From positions 1,736,001-1,800,000 of the forward strand of contig PUDQ02000003.1 in NCBI GenBank assembly GCA_002964805.2: a stretch of DNA of 64,000 nucleotides, in the 5' to 3' direction. The notes below the pieces were generated by a model. The model was not told the origin of the DNA and searched no databases. It saw nothing but the letters and a program-made list of their open reading frames with translations. Made by a program: the position numbers and the translations under genes. Source of the DNA: Trametes villosa. Its lineage: Eukaryota; Basidiomycota; Agaricomycetes; Polyporales; Polyporaceae. Shown one piece after another: positions 1-10,858 of the stretch (positions are counted from its first letter, which is position 1; each line of letters begins with the position of its first letter).

Positions 1-926
1 GGGCGAGCAGAGACGCGTCGCGCGGTCGTCAAGGAGGAAAGAGAGCGCGGGCGAGGGCAGACTCGCAGAGCAGAGCGCGGTGGAGCGGGAAAGAAGAGAA
101 GCTGCGCCGGCGTCTAACGCGCGCCCTCCGTCATTGGCCTAGAATCGGCTATCCTTTTGAAGGGCCATTGAATAGTGAGACATTCACAAGCTGAGGCCAG
201 TCAGACCAGCGATCTCGTAGAGCCAGAGAGGGATGGAGGAGTGAAGTCAAGGAGTAGCCGGGCGTCGGATTGTAAGAGTTAGACGCTGTCATGGATTTTG
301 ATCGGAGATCCGTGTCGCTGCCACCCTTGAGAGTCGCCGCTATTTTCACCCCCTCTTTCTCAGCGACGACGCTCCTCTTTACGAGCTCCGACTTTAATCA
401 TTCCTGCGGTCTAGAATTGGCTATCCTTGAGGGGCTATTGAATAAAGGCAACACTGCGTTACATTTCTTCCACGACCACTCAAATCCGCATTCAACCCAA
501 GCCAAGTCAGGAGGGCCCGCAGATGATCACAGGAACACGACATGCTGGGAGCTTCACCGAAATCGCGGAGATCGCGGAACGCCTACTGTCAACTTCTCGC
601 GACTTGGGACCTGTTGGCAGCACATCATTGACACGGCGCGGGCATCCATCTCACTCACCGTACTAAAATCGGACGACGGTGGCGAGCTCGAGGCCTTCTC
701 AGCATGTGGCATGCATACGTATGTATCCGCGCGTGCAGCACCCGAGATACGCCAGGAGGCGTGAGCTGTGGCACGCTTCAACGACCGCCGCACCACCGCT
801 GTGGAATGCGGGGGGCCCACTCGTGCTCCGCTTCTCTCATCCGCCTCCGACATCACCTCAATTTTCCTCCAGCTGATCGACCGCCCCCGCCCTCGTACCT
901 CGCACGGCGGGCCTATTCTCTGCTCC
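1..926. other. Gene-poor left edge
   Basis: I see no convincing gene here. Open frames exist on both strands but have no recognisable motif. The stretch holds one imperfect direct repeat (annotated separately). The last 150 bases are pyrimidine-rich and lead into the F-box-type gene at 927, so they may contain its promoter and 5' UTR. Confidence 0.5.
138..445. repeat. Imperfect direct repeat pair
   Basis: A block of about 35 bases at 138-173 (beginning ctagaatcggctatcc) recurs at about 410-444 (beginning ctagaattggctatcc). Both end in a form of ccattgaata/ctattgaata, with a 2-base gap and a few substitutions between them. Both copies are in direct orientation about 270 bp apart and neither lies in a recognised gene. 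They could be remnants of a small mobile element or of a local duplication. Confidence 0.45.
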
Positions 927-2420
927 ATGCTCTCTCTATCCTCCTGTCCGGATGCAATCCTCTTCAACGTCTGGCACCACCTTCTTGGCGATCTCCAAAC
1001 ATTCATCGCGCTCGCCCAGACCTGCCGCCGTCTGCGTGAGCTCTCTGAACAAGACGACACCATCTGGCAATCGGCGTGCTTCGTCTCTGGCTTCGGCCGC
1101 CCGCTGCGAAGAGGAAGCCCGACAGTACGCGAGATGACGTTCAGGCGACTCGCACGCCTGATCGTGAGCCACGCCTCTATCTGTGAAATCCGTACTTGCA
1201 CCAAGGCTAATGCGTGTTTTGGTGAGTCCCCTCCTCTACGTGTTGCCGTACACACCGTTCTGCTGCGCTGGCGTCCAGAACCTTTCTGGCGAGAATCGGC
1301 AGGCCGTGGGGGCGATTTGACCGAGAAAGAGCCGCTGCATCTGCGCGAAGGCCGACTTCGTCGATTGGCCTACGGGCGCTTACGGGCGTCCATGTCCTTC
1401 CGCCAATCAGGGCACGGCGCTAGCGCCACTTTTGGACGCTCCCGCCTCCGATTTCAATGTCCCTTGGACCTACAAGGTTACACAACACTGCACGTCCGTT
1501 GTGGCCCTCCGTGAGGGTCTGCACCACGTCTTGTGATTCTGCGTGCGGGCCCCCGACCCTTGGAACTGGCGGGGAGCGAGGCTGATCGGGGAATCACGAG
1601 CGTCAGCTGAGCGGTGGGCCCGGAGCTTGGTGACGGCCTGTGGGTCCCGTCGCCTATGTTTGGACAGGGCTCGGGATGCGACCGGACTCCACCAACGCTT
1701 TGGGAGACAACCTAGACTAACCCGTGATATGCCACAGCCGACCACTACACTCGCTGGCCATACAAGCGTACCCGGCCGCTACACCACAACCTCCCGCTCG
1801 ACTTTCACCCACTGTATTTCTACCTCCACTTCTCGCAGGCGTACGGGGCCACCGGCCAGGCGCACCCGCCTACGCCATCGCCCTCGCCCTCGCCGCAGCC
1901 GCCGTCCACCCACGACTCGATCTCGATCTTGCTCACCCAACTTCCGACTTTTCCGGAGAGCCGCTATGCTCAATATGGCCCGCTGTGTGCGCATCCCAAT
2001 GCATCGTGTGCGTTCGCAACGTTCCCCCCAGTCGAGCGACTAGAGTTCGAGAACGGGGAGGGCGACGTGTTCATGGTCGTCGAGAACCCGGAGGGATGCA
2101 CGGTCTTGGACGTCAACCGCGCGCTCGCAGAGCTGTAAGCCTATTATCCACCCTCGCTACCCGTCACGACGCTAAACTGCCTTCGACAGGATACCTTTCG
2201 ACGACCAGCACCTCGACTTCGCCCTCTCCCACTACCAAGAGCTCGCGTTCACCTCCGGGCTCTCGCTCCCGCAGTTCGCCGATGCGATCTTCCGCGACCG
2301 CGGCTTTCTTGACGACCACGAGTGCGTCTCCTCCCCACCCCTCACACAGCATCCCTTACTCACTGCTCCCTCGTGACGGGCAGATATCCGTTCTTGCAGC
2401 ACATCGTCGCGCAGCTCTAG
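927..2420 (+). CDS. F-box-like protein with uncharacterised C-terminal domain
   Basis: The first exon (927-1221) begins MLSLSSCPDAIL and continues with a leucine-rich helix, then CRRLRELSEQDDTIWQ. This is the usual N-terminal F-box layout with a closing Trp, followed by ACEIR-type sequence (SICEIRTCTKANACF). Later exons read in phase: 1738-2134 (includes FHPLYFYLHFS and VENPEGCTVLDVNRALAEL), 2190-2321 (SHYQELAFTSGLSLPQF) and 2384-2420 (YPFLQHIVAQL, stop). Introns 2 and 3 have GTAAGC and GTGCGT donors. Joined this way the frame stays open for 286 aa. The first intron is unusually long (1222-1737, with a CTAAC branch site before the acceptor) and may hide another exon. The probable role is substrate adaptor of an SCF ubiquitin ligase, inferred from the F-box only. 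I do not recognise the C-terminal domain. Confidence 0.5.
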
Positions 2421-2536
2421 AAGCGAGGGGCAGAGGGCACGCATCGTGCATTGTACATCATCAGCATGGGTTCTCGCAGCGGTGCTGCGCGTCGTTCTTG
2501 GGGCTCGGGGTGTTCGTTCTTGTTGTAACGGGTTAG

Positions 2537-3058
2537 CGGAGAATGGATCTTGCGCAAAGAACGACTGCGTGCGATCTGCGAAGGCCAGGAAGGCGTGCGC
2601 TTCTGGAAGGTGAGTACGCAGAGCTCGAGTATCCGCGCGTGCGGTCGCTCACGGGAAGGCTGCGTAGAACCCTGCCCGTAAGGTGGATGCGTACGGTGAC
2701 GCAATCAGTCCGTGGGGATTAGGGGCGTACTGAACCTATACATGCGCGATCTCTGCACGCCGCGCGCATCAGTTTCTCCTGTAAGCTTTCGCGGGACCTG
2801 GGTATCCGCCCTCCGTATCTCGTTCGATGGCGCTTCGGTATCCGGATTTGTTGCGGCGCTACGCTGGTGGCTACGTCCTCGGTCATGAAGACACCTGGAA
2901 GGGGAAAATTGTACGTGCGCCAGTGGATCTGCTACGCTAAAGCCCTTGACCCAGCGGCAAAGTATCAAGAGACTTTGAGAGGGTCCAACCACTCGACTCA
3001 GATTCCTCCGCCCCACACTCTTCGGGCCTGGCCAATCTCATCGCGCGAGTGCAGATGA
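2537..3058 (+). other. Unresolved coding exon chain, plus strand
   Basis: Several stretches look translated but I could not join them into one confident gene. 2537-2609 reads GEWILRKERLRA...EGVRFWK, ending at a GTGAGT donor. After a 58-nt intron, 2668-2730 reads NPARKVDAYGDAISPWGLG. About 2806-2910 reads RYPDLLRRYAGGYVLGHED up to a GTACGT donor. A further open stretch follows to about 3058. The start and end of the gene are not clear, and in-frame stops separate the last two pieces. This is either a small multi-exon gene directly downstream of the F-box-like gene or a partly decayed one. No family is recognised. Confidence 0.35.
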
Positions 3059-3177
3059 GCGTTAAAATCCGAGTACCAACGAAGGGAAGGAAGGTCTGCT
3101 CTGAGGTTCAACGCCACCGTGCAGCTGCATCGCGCCCATCATAACATCGTCCCCGCTTCTCTTTAACACGTTGACCT

Positions 3178-3600
3178 TCTAGGCCACCTCCCCGCTTTCC
3201 ACTGCCGCGGGGTCGTCCACCTGCGCGAACACAGCGGTTATCGCGCTTGTCATAGCGGAGATTCCTGTGCACTCCAGCCGGTGCATTGTGCAGCGCGAGC
3301 GCCACGAGGTGGCACGGGCTGTGTACGACTTGCACAGCGGGTAGATGCCATTTGACAGCACGTCGCGCCGGTTGGGAATGTTACAGGTACCGCTCCTCGA
3401 AGTCGTCCGACACCTCCTCCTTTCTCAGTATGAGCCTGGCCTATTCGGCGGCGATCTCCGGCTGGAACGGGAAGCCGTTGAAATAGAGCCAGCGCTTTCC
3501 GGTATTTTTGGATTGCGTTGTTGGTGTTCTCATGCGCTGGTTCAGCCTTAAAATCACCTCGCCACGCGATGTGAGTCCTCGACAGGGAGCCTCGACGCAA
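3178..3600 (-). pseudogene. Decayed minus-strand gene fragment
   Basis: Read on the minus strand, about 3560-3410 gives NTGKRWLYFNGFPF, QPEIAAE, an in-frame TAG, then ARLILRKEEVSDDFEERY. A +1 shift then opens CNIPNRRDVLSNGIYPL and runs on to a stop at 3178. The sequence looks like protein on both sides of the stop and of the shift, which suggests a broken gene. Unrecognised short introns could explain part of it. No family is identified. The upstream minus-strand part (3560-3830) has no clear exon. Confidence 0.35.
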
Positions 3601-3947
3601 GGAAGATGTAGACTGGACACGGGAGAGGTGCTAGAATGCAACCATCGCAGACGTGCATTTGTATCTCCTGTCTCGCTCCGAAACAGACGTGGTCCAGGCC
3701 CCACGGGCGGAAGAGCGGAGCTGATTCAAACGCTATCTCCGATGGGATCCTCCGCTAGCATTCGAGCGCCGCCTGTGAGAGAAGCCCGGAGAAGCAAACT
3801 CCGACCCGAGGCGCGGGGAGGTCATAGGCGTGCCTCGTGTTGGGGAGGGTCGTCACTCTCCTTCGGTCTCCGTCCGCACTCGGCGGGTTATATGTCCTCC
3901 ATCTTTCCGCTCGTTCACGGGAATGCCCCTCCGCGCACGCCCTCATC

Positions 3948-5810
3948 ATGAAGCAGTCCACCGCATCCGGCTCGACGAGCTCGGGCGCATCCTCCGCACC
4001 CCCACCTCCTAGCCACGGCCTGCGCTCCCAGCTCGGCCACCTCCTCCCCAAACACGCGCTCTTCCAGGTCCATGTGCACATCGAGCAGCTCTCGAACGTC
4101 CCGCTCATGAGCGGCGAATTCGGCGTGCGGTGGAAGTTCAAGAACGCCCAGTCCGGCTCGGGGCTCCTGTCGAAGATGAAGGGGCACAGGACGTGGTCCG
4201 GCCAGAGCAAGGCGACCGCGAGCTCCACGGCGGAGGAGGGCGAGACGGGCGAGGAGTACGACGTTGACGGCAGCAGCGCGCACGACGGCACGGAGGACCT
4301 CTCGCACTATCATGATGCGCCCAGGAGCGCGCTCGACCACGACGGCCATCACGCGTTCGACGCATTCGAGGCCGCGCACCCGCCCACAACCCCCACGCCC
4401 ATCATCAACGGCCACACGCAGTCGTCGACCTCGCTCCAGCTGCGCTCCGAAGCGCGCGGCATGACCCCGTGGGCGAAGCTGCAGAGTTACAACGTGAAGT
4501 GGGACCACTCGGTGAATGTGGTGGTGCAGATGGACGTCCATCGCGAGACGGGAGACCTCCTCCCCAACGAACTGAAGCTCGTCGTCATGCAGGTGAGTCT
4601 CTGCGCCTCCTCAGATGTGGGTTCTGGGCGGTGGGTTCTGCGCGACTGGGGAATGCTATCGCCGGGCTGGTACTGCGGCCTGTCGATAACAATCCGGTCT
4701 CACGCCCTGGAGGCGCGCGACGGACGATACATGGCGTAAGCTACCGGTATCGTATACCATAGCGTCGCGGAGTCTCTGATAGGGCATCAGCCGGGTCACG
4801 TCCAGGTGGATGTGCTTGACGTGAGTGTCCGCTCGTGTGTCGCCCGCACCCGTGTCGTGTGCCGTACGTGTCCTTGAAACCCACATACGTGTCTTCTCCG
4901 CGTTTCTGCGGCGTAGTTTGAGCGCCGGAGTACGGGTGACGCGAGGCACACATAAACCCGCTATGTTTGCCGTTCGCTATTCCGGCGTGATGCTGACATA
5001 CACGCAGCGCGTCATCCCGGGTGACCCGGATTCACCTCAGCAGCCGCGGATCGGTGCGGTATACCTCAATCTCGCGGAATATGCGGACGCCGGAAAGGTC
5101 ACGCGACGATATCTCCTCCGACAAAGCAAGACGAACGCGACGCTCAAGGTACGGATACTCCTACCCCACTTCTCTTGCTCGTCCCGCTGACGGTCGTGTA
5201 GCTTTCTATCGAGCTAGAGCATATAGGCGGGGAGAAGCACTACAAGGCGCCCCCACTCCGCAAGGGTGAGATCCTCGCGTCCGTCTCGGGGATCCTGAAC
5301 AACAACGGGCTCTTCAACACCCGCTTCGCGCGCGAACTCGACCTGTACGTCGGCGCTGACAGGGCCGACGAGGACGGCTCCTTCCCGTACGCCGACAAGG
5401 ACGGCCACCTGCAGACGGAGTCTCTGGCGACCTCGTTCGGGCTCCGGACGACGGAGCACCTCATCGAGGCGCTGTTCAACCCGCTGCCGAGCGAGTCCGC
5501 GGACTCGTCCCCGTTCACCTACTACGCGCCGCCCCGGCCCGACCCGCCACAGCGCCAGGACTCCTTCGACGGCTCGAACTCGAACGGGCGCCGGTCTGTC
5601 GACAGTAGCATCGGGAGCGCGAGCTACATCGCGACGCCGAGCGAGCACTCGAGCAGCGCGGGCTTCGACCTCGCGTCGACGGCGACGCCGGGCAGTGGCT
5701 CGGACGCGCACCGCCATTGGTGGCAGAAAATCCGGAGTCGCCCGACGACGCCTGCAAGGACGACGTTCCGGCCGTCGACGCCTGCTCCGCCCCTGCCCGT
5801 TCGCCAATAA
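3948..5810 (+). CDS. EEIG1/EHBP1-type NT-C2 domain protein
   Basis: Three exons are read: 3948-4592, 5008-5148 and 5202-5810, giving 464 aa. The N-terminal half matches the NT-C2 (EEIG1/EHBP1 N-terminal) layout. It has PKHALFQVHVHIEQLSNVPL at the start of the C2 fold, GVRWKFKN, a low-complexity acidic/His insert (about residues 85-165), then TPWAKLQSYNVKWDHSV, NELKLVVMQ and GAVYLNLAEYADAG. The family is thought to link membranes, Rab GTPases and the cytoskeleton; fungal members are poorly studied. The C-terminal 130 residues are Ser/Pro/Thr-rich and probably disordered. The first intron is 415 nt, much longer than the 50-70 nt introns elsewhere. The frame joins cleanly across it (LVVMQ to RVIPGD), so no missing exon is needed, though a micro-exon is possible. 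Confidence 0.8.
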
Positions 5811-6150
5811 CCCTTCCCCCCCTTCCCCGCTACGTCTCTTCCCCTGCCCCACTCATGCTTGTGCTGTCTCCCGAAGGCACGGCACGCTTCATGTCCATAC
5901 GCCCCACCCCCTGCTCGCCCGCACTCTTTCTCAAACCCTGTTCATGACTGTAACGACCCGCCCCTGTTGCGCGTGCTGCTCTCTCGCCCCTTCGCCCCTC
6001 CGTCCCTATCTTTCTCCTGGCTCCATTCCCTGGTCATAATGCTTCGCTCTTACCTCATTCCCACTCTGCCCTGCCCTGGAACTTTCGCTTTCGCTTTCGT
6101 AGACGGTCCGCGCCCGCGCCGACTGGTGGATAACTTATGCGCTTTTTAAC

Positions 6151-6187
6151 AAGAACGAGGACGAGGACGAGGACGAAGACGAGGACG
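6151..6187. repeat. GAGGAC hexamer simple repeat
   Basis: About six consecutive copies of a GAGGAC/GAAGAC-type hexamer follow a short TTTTT tract. Translated it gives a meaningless Arg-Thr run. It is probably a simple-sequence repeat in the 3' flank of the NT-C2 gene. Confidence 0.8.
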
Positions 6188-6429
6188 TGCGGCGTTAGGG
6201 GCGTATACGTACACTATACATACTGCGTCTTGCTTACACACATGCGTTGGATACATGCATGCATACATACTTTAGTCGGTGCCATTCGTGTGCTCGTAAC
6301 TCCGTGTCGAACTAATGCCCTGATTCACTTGGTTTTCCTCTGTGTGTTGGATTGGTGGGGGTGTGGGTGCAATGGGAGTGTGAGGTGAGTCGGATGGTTT
6401 GTTTTTGCTGACTCAAAGGGAGGTTTAGG

Positions 6430-6789
6430 ATGCCGAAGGCGCCAGGTGAGTACCCGCTATTCGGCTGAGATAGCTGGAATGCTCATCTGTATGCATTCTG
6501 TAGCTACCGCGATCGCCGAACGTGTCAATGCGCTACTTGAGAGGTACCGTCATCGCTCCTGGGCTCCCCAGCTTCGGGGAGGAGCCGTACCCTCAGCACA
6601 ACCCCGACCTCAAGGGTTTCAAGTGCATTCGCTGCAAAGCTGCTGTTGGAATTCGAGTGTGGTGCGAATCCGGAGGAAGACGTGTCCGAGCCCGAAGGGT
6701 GGACTCTCTTGGAACCCGCTAGGTATTTTACGGCAGTGATGTGTCGTATTCGCAGTGCACTGACGGGGTTTTCGTCGCAGTGGGGATGA
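6430..6789 (+). other. Possible small spliced gene
   Basis: ATG at 6430 is followed after 16 bases by a good GTGAGT donor (6446) and a TTCTGTAG acceptor (6503). The joined frame starts MPKAPATAIAERVNALLERY. Downstream, another frame reads EFECGANPEEDVSEPEGWTL and then RYFTAVMCRIRSALTGFSS up to 6787. The frames cannot be joined without a further intron that I could not place. This may be a short real gene or the remnant of one. No family is recognised. Confidence 0.22.
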
Positions 6790-8668
6790 GGGAAGATAAA
6801 CGATGAACATTCAGTCCTGCAACGTTCCTCTCGTACATACACCTGGACTAGACGTCATCCAACCCACCACAAGCCTGCATGCACTACAGGTACCTTGCCT
6901 CACGACGACTCCCTCGCTCTCCGCCGACTGGCCATGTCTACCAGCGACGTCGTGCGACCGCACCTCAGCTCACCCAGCCCCCTCTTGCCTCATCCCTCGA
7001 CCAACATCGCCAGCCTGACGGCACACGCTCGGACGGCCACGGCTCCCGTGTACAGCACTTCCGTCCGCTTGCATCAGTGCATGCCGCCCGGGCCGTTCCT
7101 GAAGCTTGAAGAAGCCCTGCACTTCCTCGATCCGCCATGTGCTTCGACCGAGCGCGACCGCCACCCACCCCGTACGCATCAGTTCCCAAACCATGACGTG
7201 CTTCGAAGCATCGGCACCGACTGTTCGACACTCTCACGGCTCGCATGCGTTCTCGAGATCGGGCGCGCGACCACGGGACTCCAGAGTTGGTCAGGACTCA
7301 GGAGTGATCGCAGTGCGACCTCGGCGCGCTGTTTATCATCAGCCTAGCTCCTTCCTCCAATAGTGCCTGGTTTACACCCAACGCCTACCGAATCTCATGA
7401 GGTCAGACGAAGCAGTACTACAGTACAAATGCAAGGCGGTAACTAACAGTTGCTCTCATCTCGTGCTCAGGCGTTGCACGCGGTGGGCGCGTCACCAAAG
7501 ATGACGCCCTCGAGGCCAACGATGAGCAGTTCTCTATACATCTGGTACCATGTATGTATTTCCCCTTATCATCTGTTGTAAAGTTCTGTTTAGTAACATT
7601 CTGATCATGATGGCCAGGGCGCCCACTCGGAGAACCATGTGCTGTTGCGCACTATGTGCACTGTGCGGGCACCTTCCACCGACACTTGCAAGAGCTCTAC
7701 ATACTCATTCTTTCCCCAAAGGTCGGCATGAGCGCGAGTCGTGGCTGTCGGTGAATACGCGACGGCACCGGGAACTGTGCATGCGCGGATCGTGGAGAGT
7801 TCATAGGCTGGATCTCGATCAAGATCATCGCAACCACTTTCGCGCGGTTAGGCGCGCCACGATAGCGCTGTGGCGCCTTTCCTCAAGTTCCTTATTTCTG
7901 GACCCGCTTGACCAGGGAACTCGAACAGCACTCGACTCGAGCTCAACTGTGTTAGATCAGCGCCTTGCATATACTGGCGTTTGGCCATAATTCGTATCAC
8001 TCTCGGGACTTTCTCAGTGTACTAACCCCATCCAGGGCCGCTGCTCCCATTCCTGGCTACCAACAAGCTAGAATCACCGTCATGGGTCGCGCAGTAGATA
8101 GCGGATACTATCACAGCTCGGCCAACTGGCGGCAGTAGCATGGGTAATGGGCGGTGGCCGGTGCGACGCAATATACACTATCCGAAGCGTGATACATCGC
8201 ATTCTATTCATGCCTCAATGCCGACCTACCCTCGAGCTCGAGTCTCTGCCGCCAACGCCCCGAACAAGGCCATCTCGCATCTGGTCCTCACCGCACCAGT
8301 CGGTCGCGACGCAATACACCCCGCGGCTCTCTGATGTCCGCCGGCAGGCCCTGCGCGTGCTTCTCTGGCTTGGCGGCGGCAGATCACGCTGGCACCTCGG
8401 GGGACGGCGCGTCCGCATATTGCTGCAGGATGTCGAGCCCTCGCGTGCTGCGTCTGCGATGGCCCGCTGCTTCTCGCCGCCGACGACGCGGCCCGCGGGG
8501 CGCGGGTCCCCCACGCTCTCCTGGTCCTGCTGCGCCGTACGCCCGCATCCGGCCTTCGAGTCCGAGCGCGAACAGAGCGCGTCGGTCGCGTGCTCTTGGC
8601 ACAATCCGAACACCATCTTCGCTTGATATCTGGCCAAACCCTTCCTCCCGGGCGCGGGGCCCCACGCG

Positions 8669-8677
8669 TATATAAGG
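8669..8677 (+). promoter_or_regulatory. TATA box of aspartic peptidase 1
   Basis: The motif gtatataag lies about 85 bp upstream of the ATG at 8758, the usual distance for strongly expressed basidiomycete secreted-enzyme genes. Confidence 0.6.
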
Positions 8678-8757
8678 ACGGCACCGGAGGCCACAGCAGA
8701 CCCCAGGCCCAGCTCAGCATCCGAGACCGCCCCCACTACCGCTCTTCGAAGTCCGCC

Positions 8758-10422
8758 ATGCTCGCGGCCCGCCTTCTCCCCTTCGTCGCGCTCGCTGTCT
8801 CCGCAGCGGTCGCAAAGCCGGTCGTCGTGCGCGACTCGCCGATCACGCTCGCGGTCGCGCGCCGCTTCAACGCGACCGCGGCGCCGAACATCGTCGCCGC
8901 GGACCAGGCGCGCGCGAAGGCGCTCAAGCAGCAGGCTCTCGCGAAGGGCAAGCACGCGAGCCTCAAGGCCGTCCAGGGCGCGATCATCGACGTGCCCGTC
9001 ACGAACGGCGCAGTGTCGTACACCGTTAGCGTCGGTGTTGGCGAGCCCGCTACCCAGTGTATGCCCGTTTCGCCATGGATGCGCGTGAATGGTTGCTGAG
9101 AAGGGTGTTGTTACGTGCAGACGACCTCATCGTAGACACGGGCAGCTCGAACACGTGGATCGGTGCGACGAAGGACTACGTCAAGACGTCCACCAGCGTG
9201 GACACTGGCGACGAGGTGGTACGTCCGCACGCCTTATCGCACTTGTCGCATGGAACACAGTTTTGAGTTCAATTTGGCGTCCACAGGAAGTCCAGTACGG
9301 CTCTGGTATCTTCTTCGGCGAGGAGTACCTCGACACCGTCACTCTCGGGGACGGCCTCGTCATCAAGAACCAGTCCATCGGCGTCTCCGAGTTCGCCATC
9401 GGCTTCGATGGCGTCGACGGTATCCTTGGGTGCGTTCGAAACCGTCTTGTGACATCGCGCGCGCTCTGATAACATGCTTGGTTACACAGCATCGGGCCTG
9501 TTGACCTGACCCAGGGCACGACGTCCAGCAATGAGGAAATCCCCACCGTCATCGACAACGCGTTCTCGCAGGGCCTCATTGACGCCGCGCTCGTCGGCAT
9601 CTCGTTCGAGCCCACCACGGACCTCTCCGTCACCAACGGCGAGCTCACCTTCGGCGGCACCGACTCGAGCAAGTTCACCGGCGACATTGCCTACGTGTAT
9701 GCCACATCCGCGCTAACTCACACCGTGTGGAAACTGACCAAGACGCTTCAGCCCGGTCACCTCGACTTCGCCCGCGTCGTTCTACGTCGGAATTGACCAG
9801 TCGATCACCTACGGCTCTGCCGCGGCGCCGATCCTGAACGCGACCGCTGGTATCACCGACACCGGCACCACCCTCGTCCTCATTGCCAGCGGTTAGTCTA
9901 CACGCGATTTCCGCCTTCAACCGAATGATAACTCACGACATACCCACAGACGCGTTCGCCGCGTACCAGGCTGCCACCGGCGGTGTCCCCGACGACAACA
10001 CCGGTCTCTTGAAGATCACCGCGGATCAATTCGCGAACCTCGAGAGCCTGTTCTTCCACATCGGCGACGTGAGCCTCACTCCGCCCTCTTCCCCTCCCCT
10101 CTTACTTACCCGTCCTCTATCAGAACGACTACGAGTTCACCGCGAACGCCCAGATCTGGCCCCGTGCTGTAAGTCCCCTCTCTCTTCGGCTCCCCGCATG
10201 CACAGGGCGCTGACGGCGATCGCGCTGCAGCTCAACACCGCCATCGGCGGCGACGCGGACGCGGTGTACCTGATCGTCGCGGACCTCGGCTCGAACTCGG
10301 GCGAGGGCCTCGACTTCATCGACGGCCTCACCTTCCTCGAGCGCTTCTACAACGTGTGGGACGTCGCGGGTGCGCGCGTCGGTTTCGCGACCACGCCGTT
10401 CACGGACGCCACCACCAACTGA
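8758..10422 (+). CDS. Secreted aspartic peptidase 1 (A1, polyporopepsin-like)
   Basis: Eight exons are read: 8758-9058, 9121-9218, 9287-9429, 9490-9696, 9752-9891, 9950-10068, 10124-10168 and 10231-10422. They join in phase to 414 aa. A signal peptide (MLAARLLPFVALAVSAAVA) and a propeptide of about 70 residues (ITLAVARRFNATAA...) precede the mature pepsin fold. Both catalytic aspartates are present, in LIVDTGSSNTWIGA and GITDTGTTLVLIAS, and the flap tyrosine is in VQYGSGIFFGEEY. The C-terminus GLTFLERFYNVWDV...RVGFATTPF is typical of polyporopepsin (MEROPS A1). It should be a secreted, acid-active endopeptidase for extracellular protein digestion. It is the only plus-strand member of a three-gene family cluster in this window. 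No defect is seen. Confidence 0.93.
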
Positions 10423-10858
10423 GATAGCCGTGGGCGCGAGACTTGAGTACATAGCGAACACGGTTAGCCGGAATCGGAACTGGGACACTTGTATCTTTCA
10501 GATGTAGAGTTGCAATATATACCCCGGAACATGGAACACTTCAGACGTTGCTAGTACAGCCCGGTGAAAAGGCCTCAATCGGGATTCGAGTCGCCCTCTG
10601 CACATTGTCATAACTGAGCGCTAGACATCGCATGCGCGACAGGGCGTTGTGTACAAGCCTGTTGTGTGAGCCACTACAGCTTAATGGTAGTACATGGGCG
10701 GGAATTACCGTATCGGGACGCAAAGTGCTTGATTATGGCAATCCCCCTCGGGCAGGCACCACATACGTCATAGCGGCCGGGCACCTCCTGCACCTCGCCG
10801 TCATGCTACACGACATATTTATGTTCTTTCGTCTTGCCATCATCTGCTTCGCCTGGAT
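10423..10858. other. Intergenic region between peptidase 1 and MCU
   Basis: The 3' flank of the peptidase gene and the 5' flank of the uniporter gene. No gene, RNA or repeat is seen. Confidence 0.5.

Larger units (their letters stand above)
5811..8757. other. Long stretch with little coding signal
   Basis: After the NT-C2 gene there is a pyrimidine-rich probable 3' UTR (5811-6140), a GAGGAC-type simple repeat, one possible small spliced gene near 6430-6789, and then about 1.9 kb in which I see nothing convincing. Open frames at 6803-7363, 7550-7990 and 8140-8630 have no motif and no matching splice structure. The last 100 bases are the promoter of the aspartic peptidase gene. Confidence 0.5.

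Noticed and set aside
5214..5852. 212-aa minus-strand ORF opposite the last exon of the NT-C2 gene
   Set aside because: Arg-rich composition, no motif, and full overlap with a well-supported exon.
6137..6388. Plus-strand ORF with an Arg-Thr run
   Set aside because: The run is the translation of a GAGGAC simple repeat; nothing else supports a gene.
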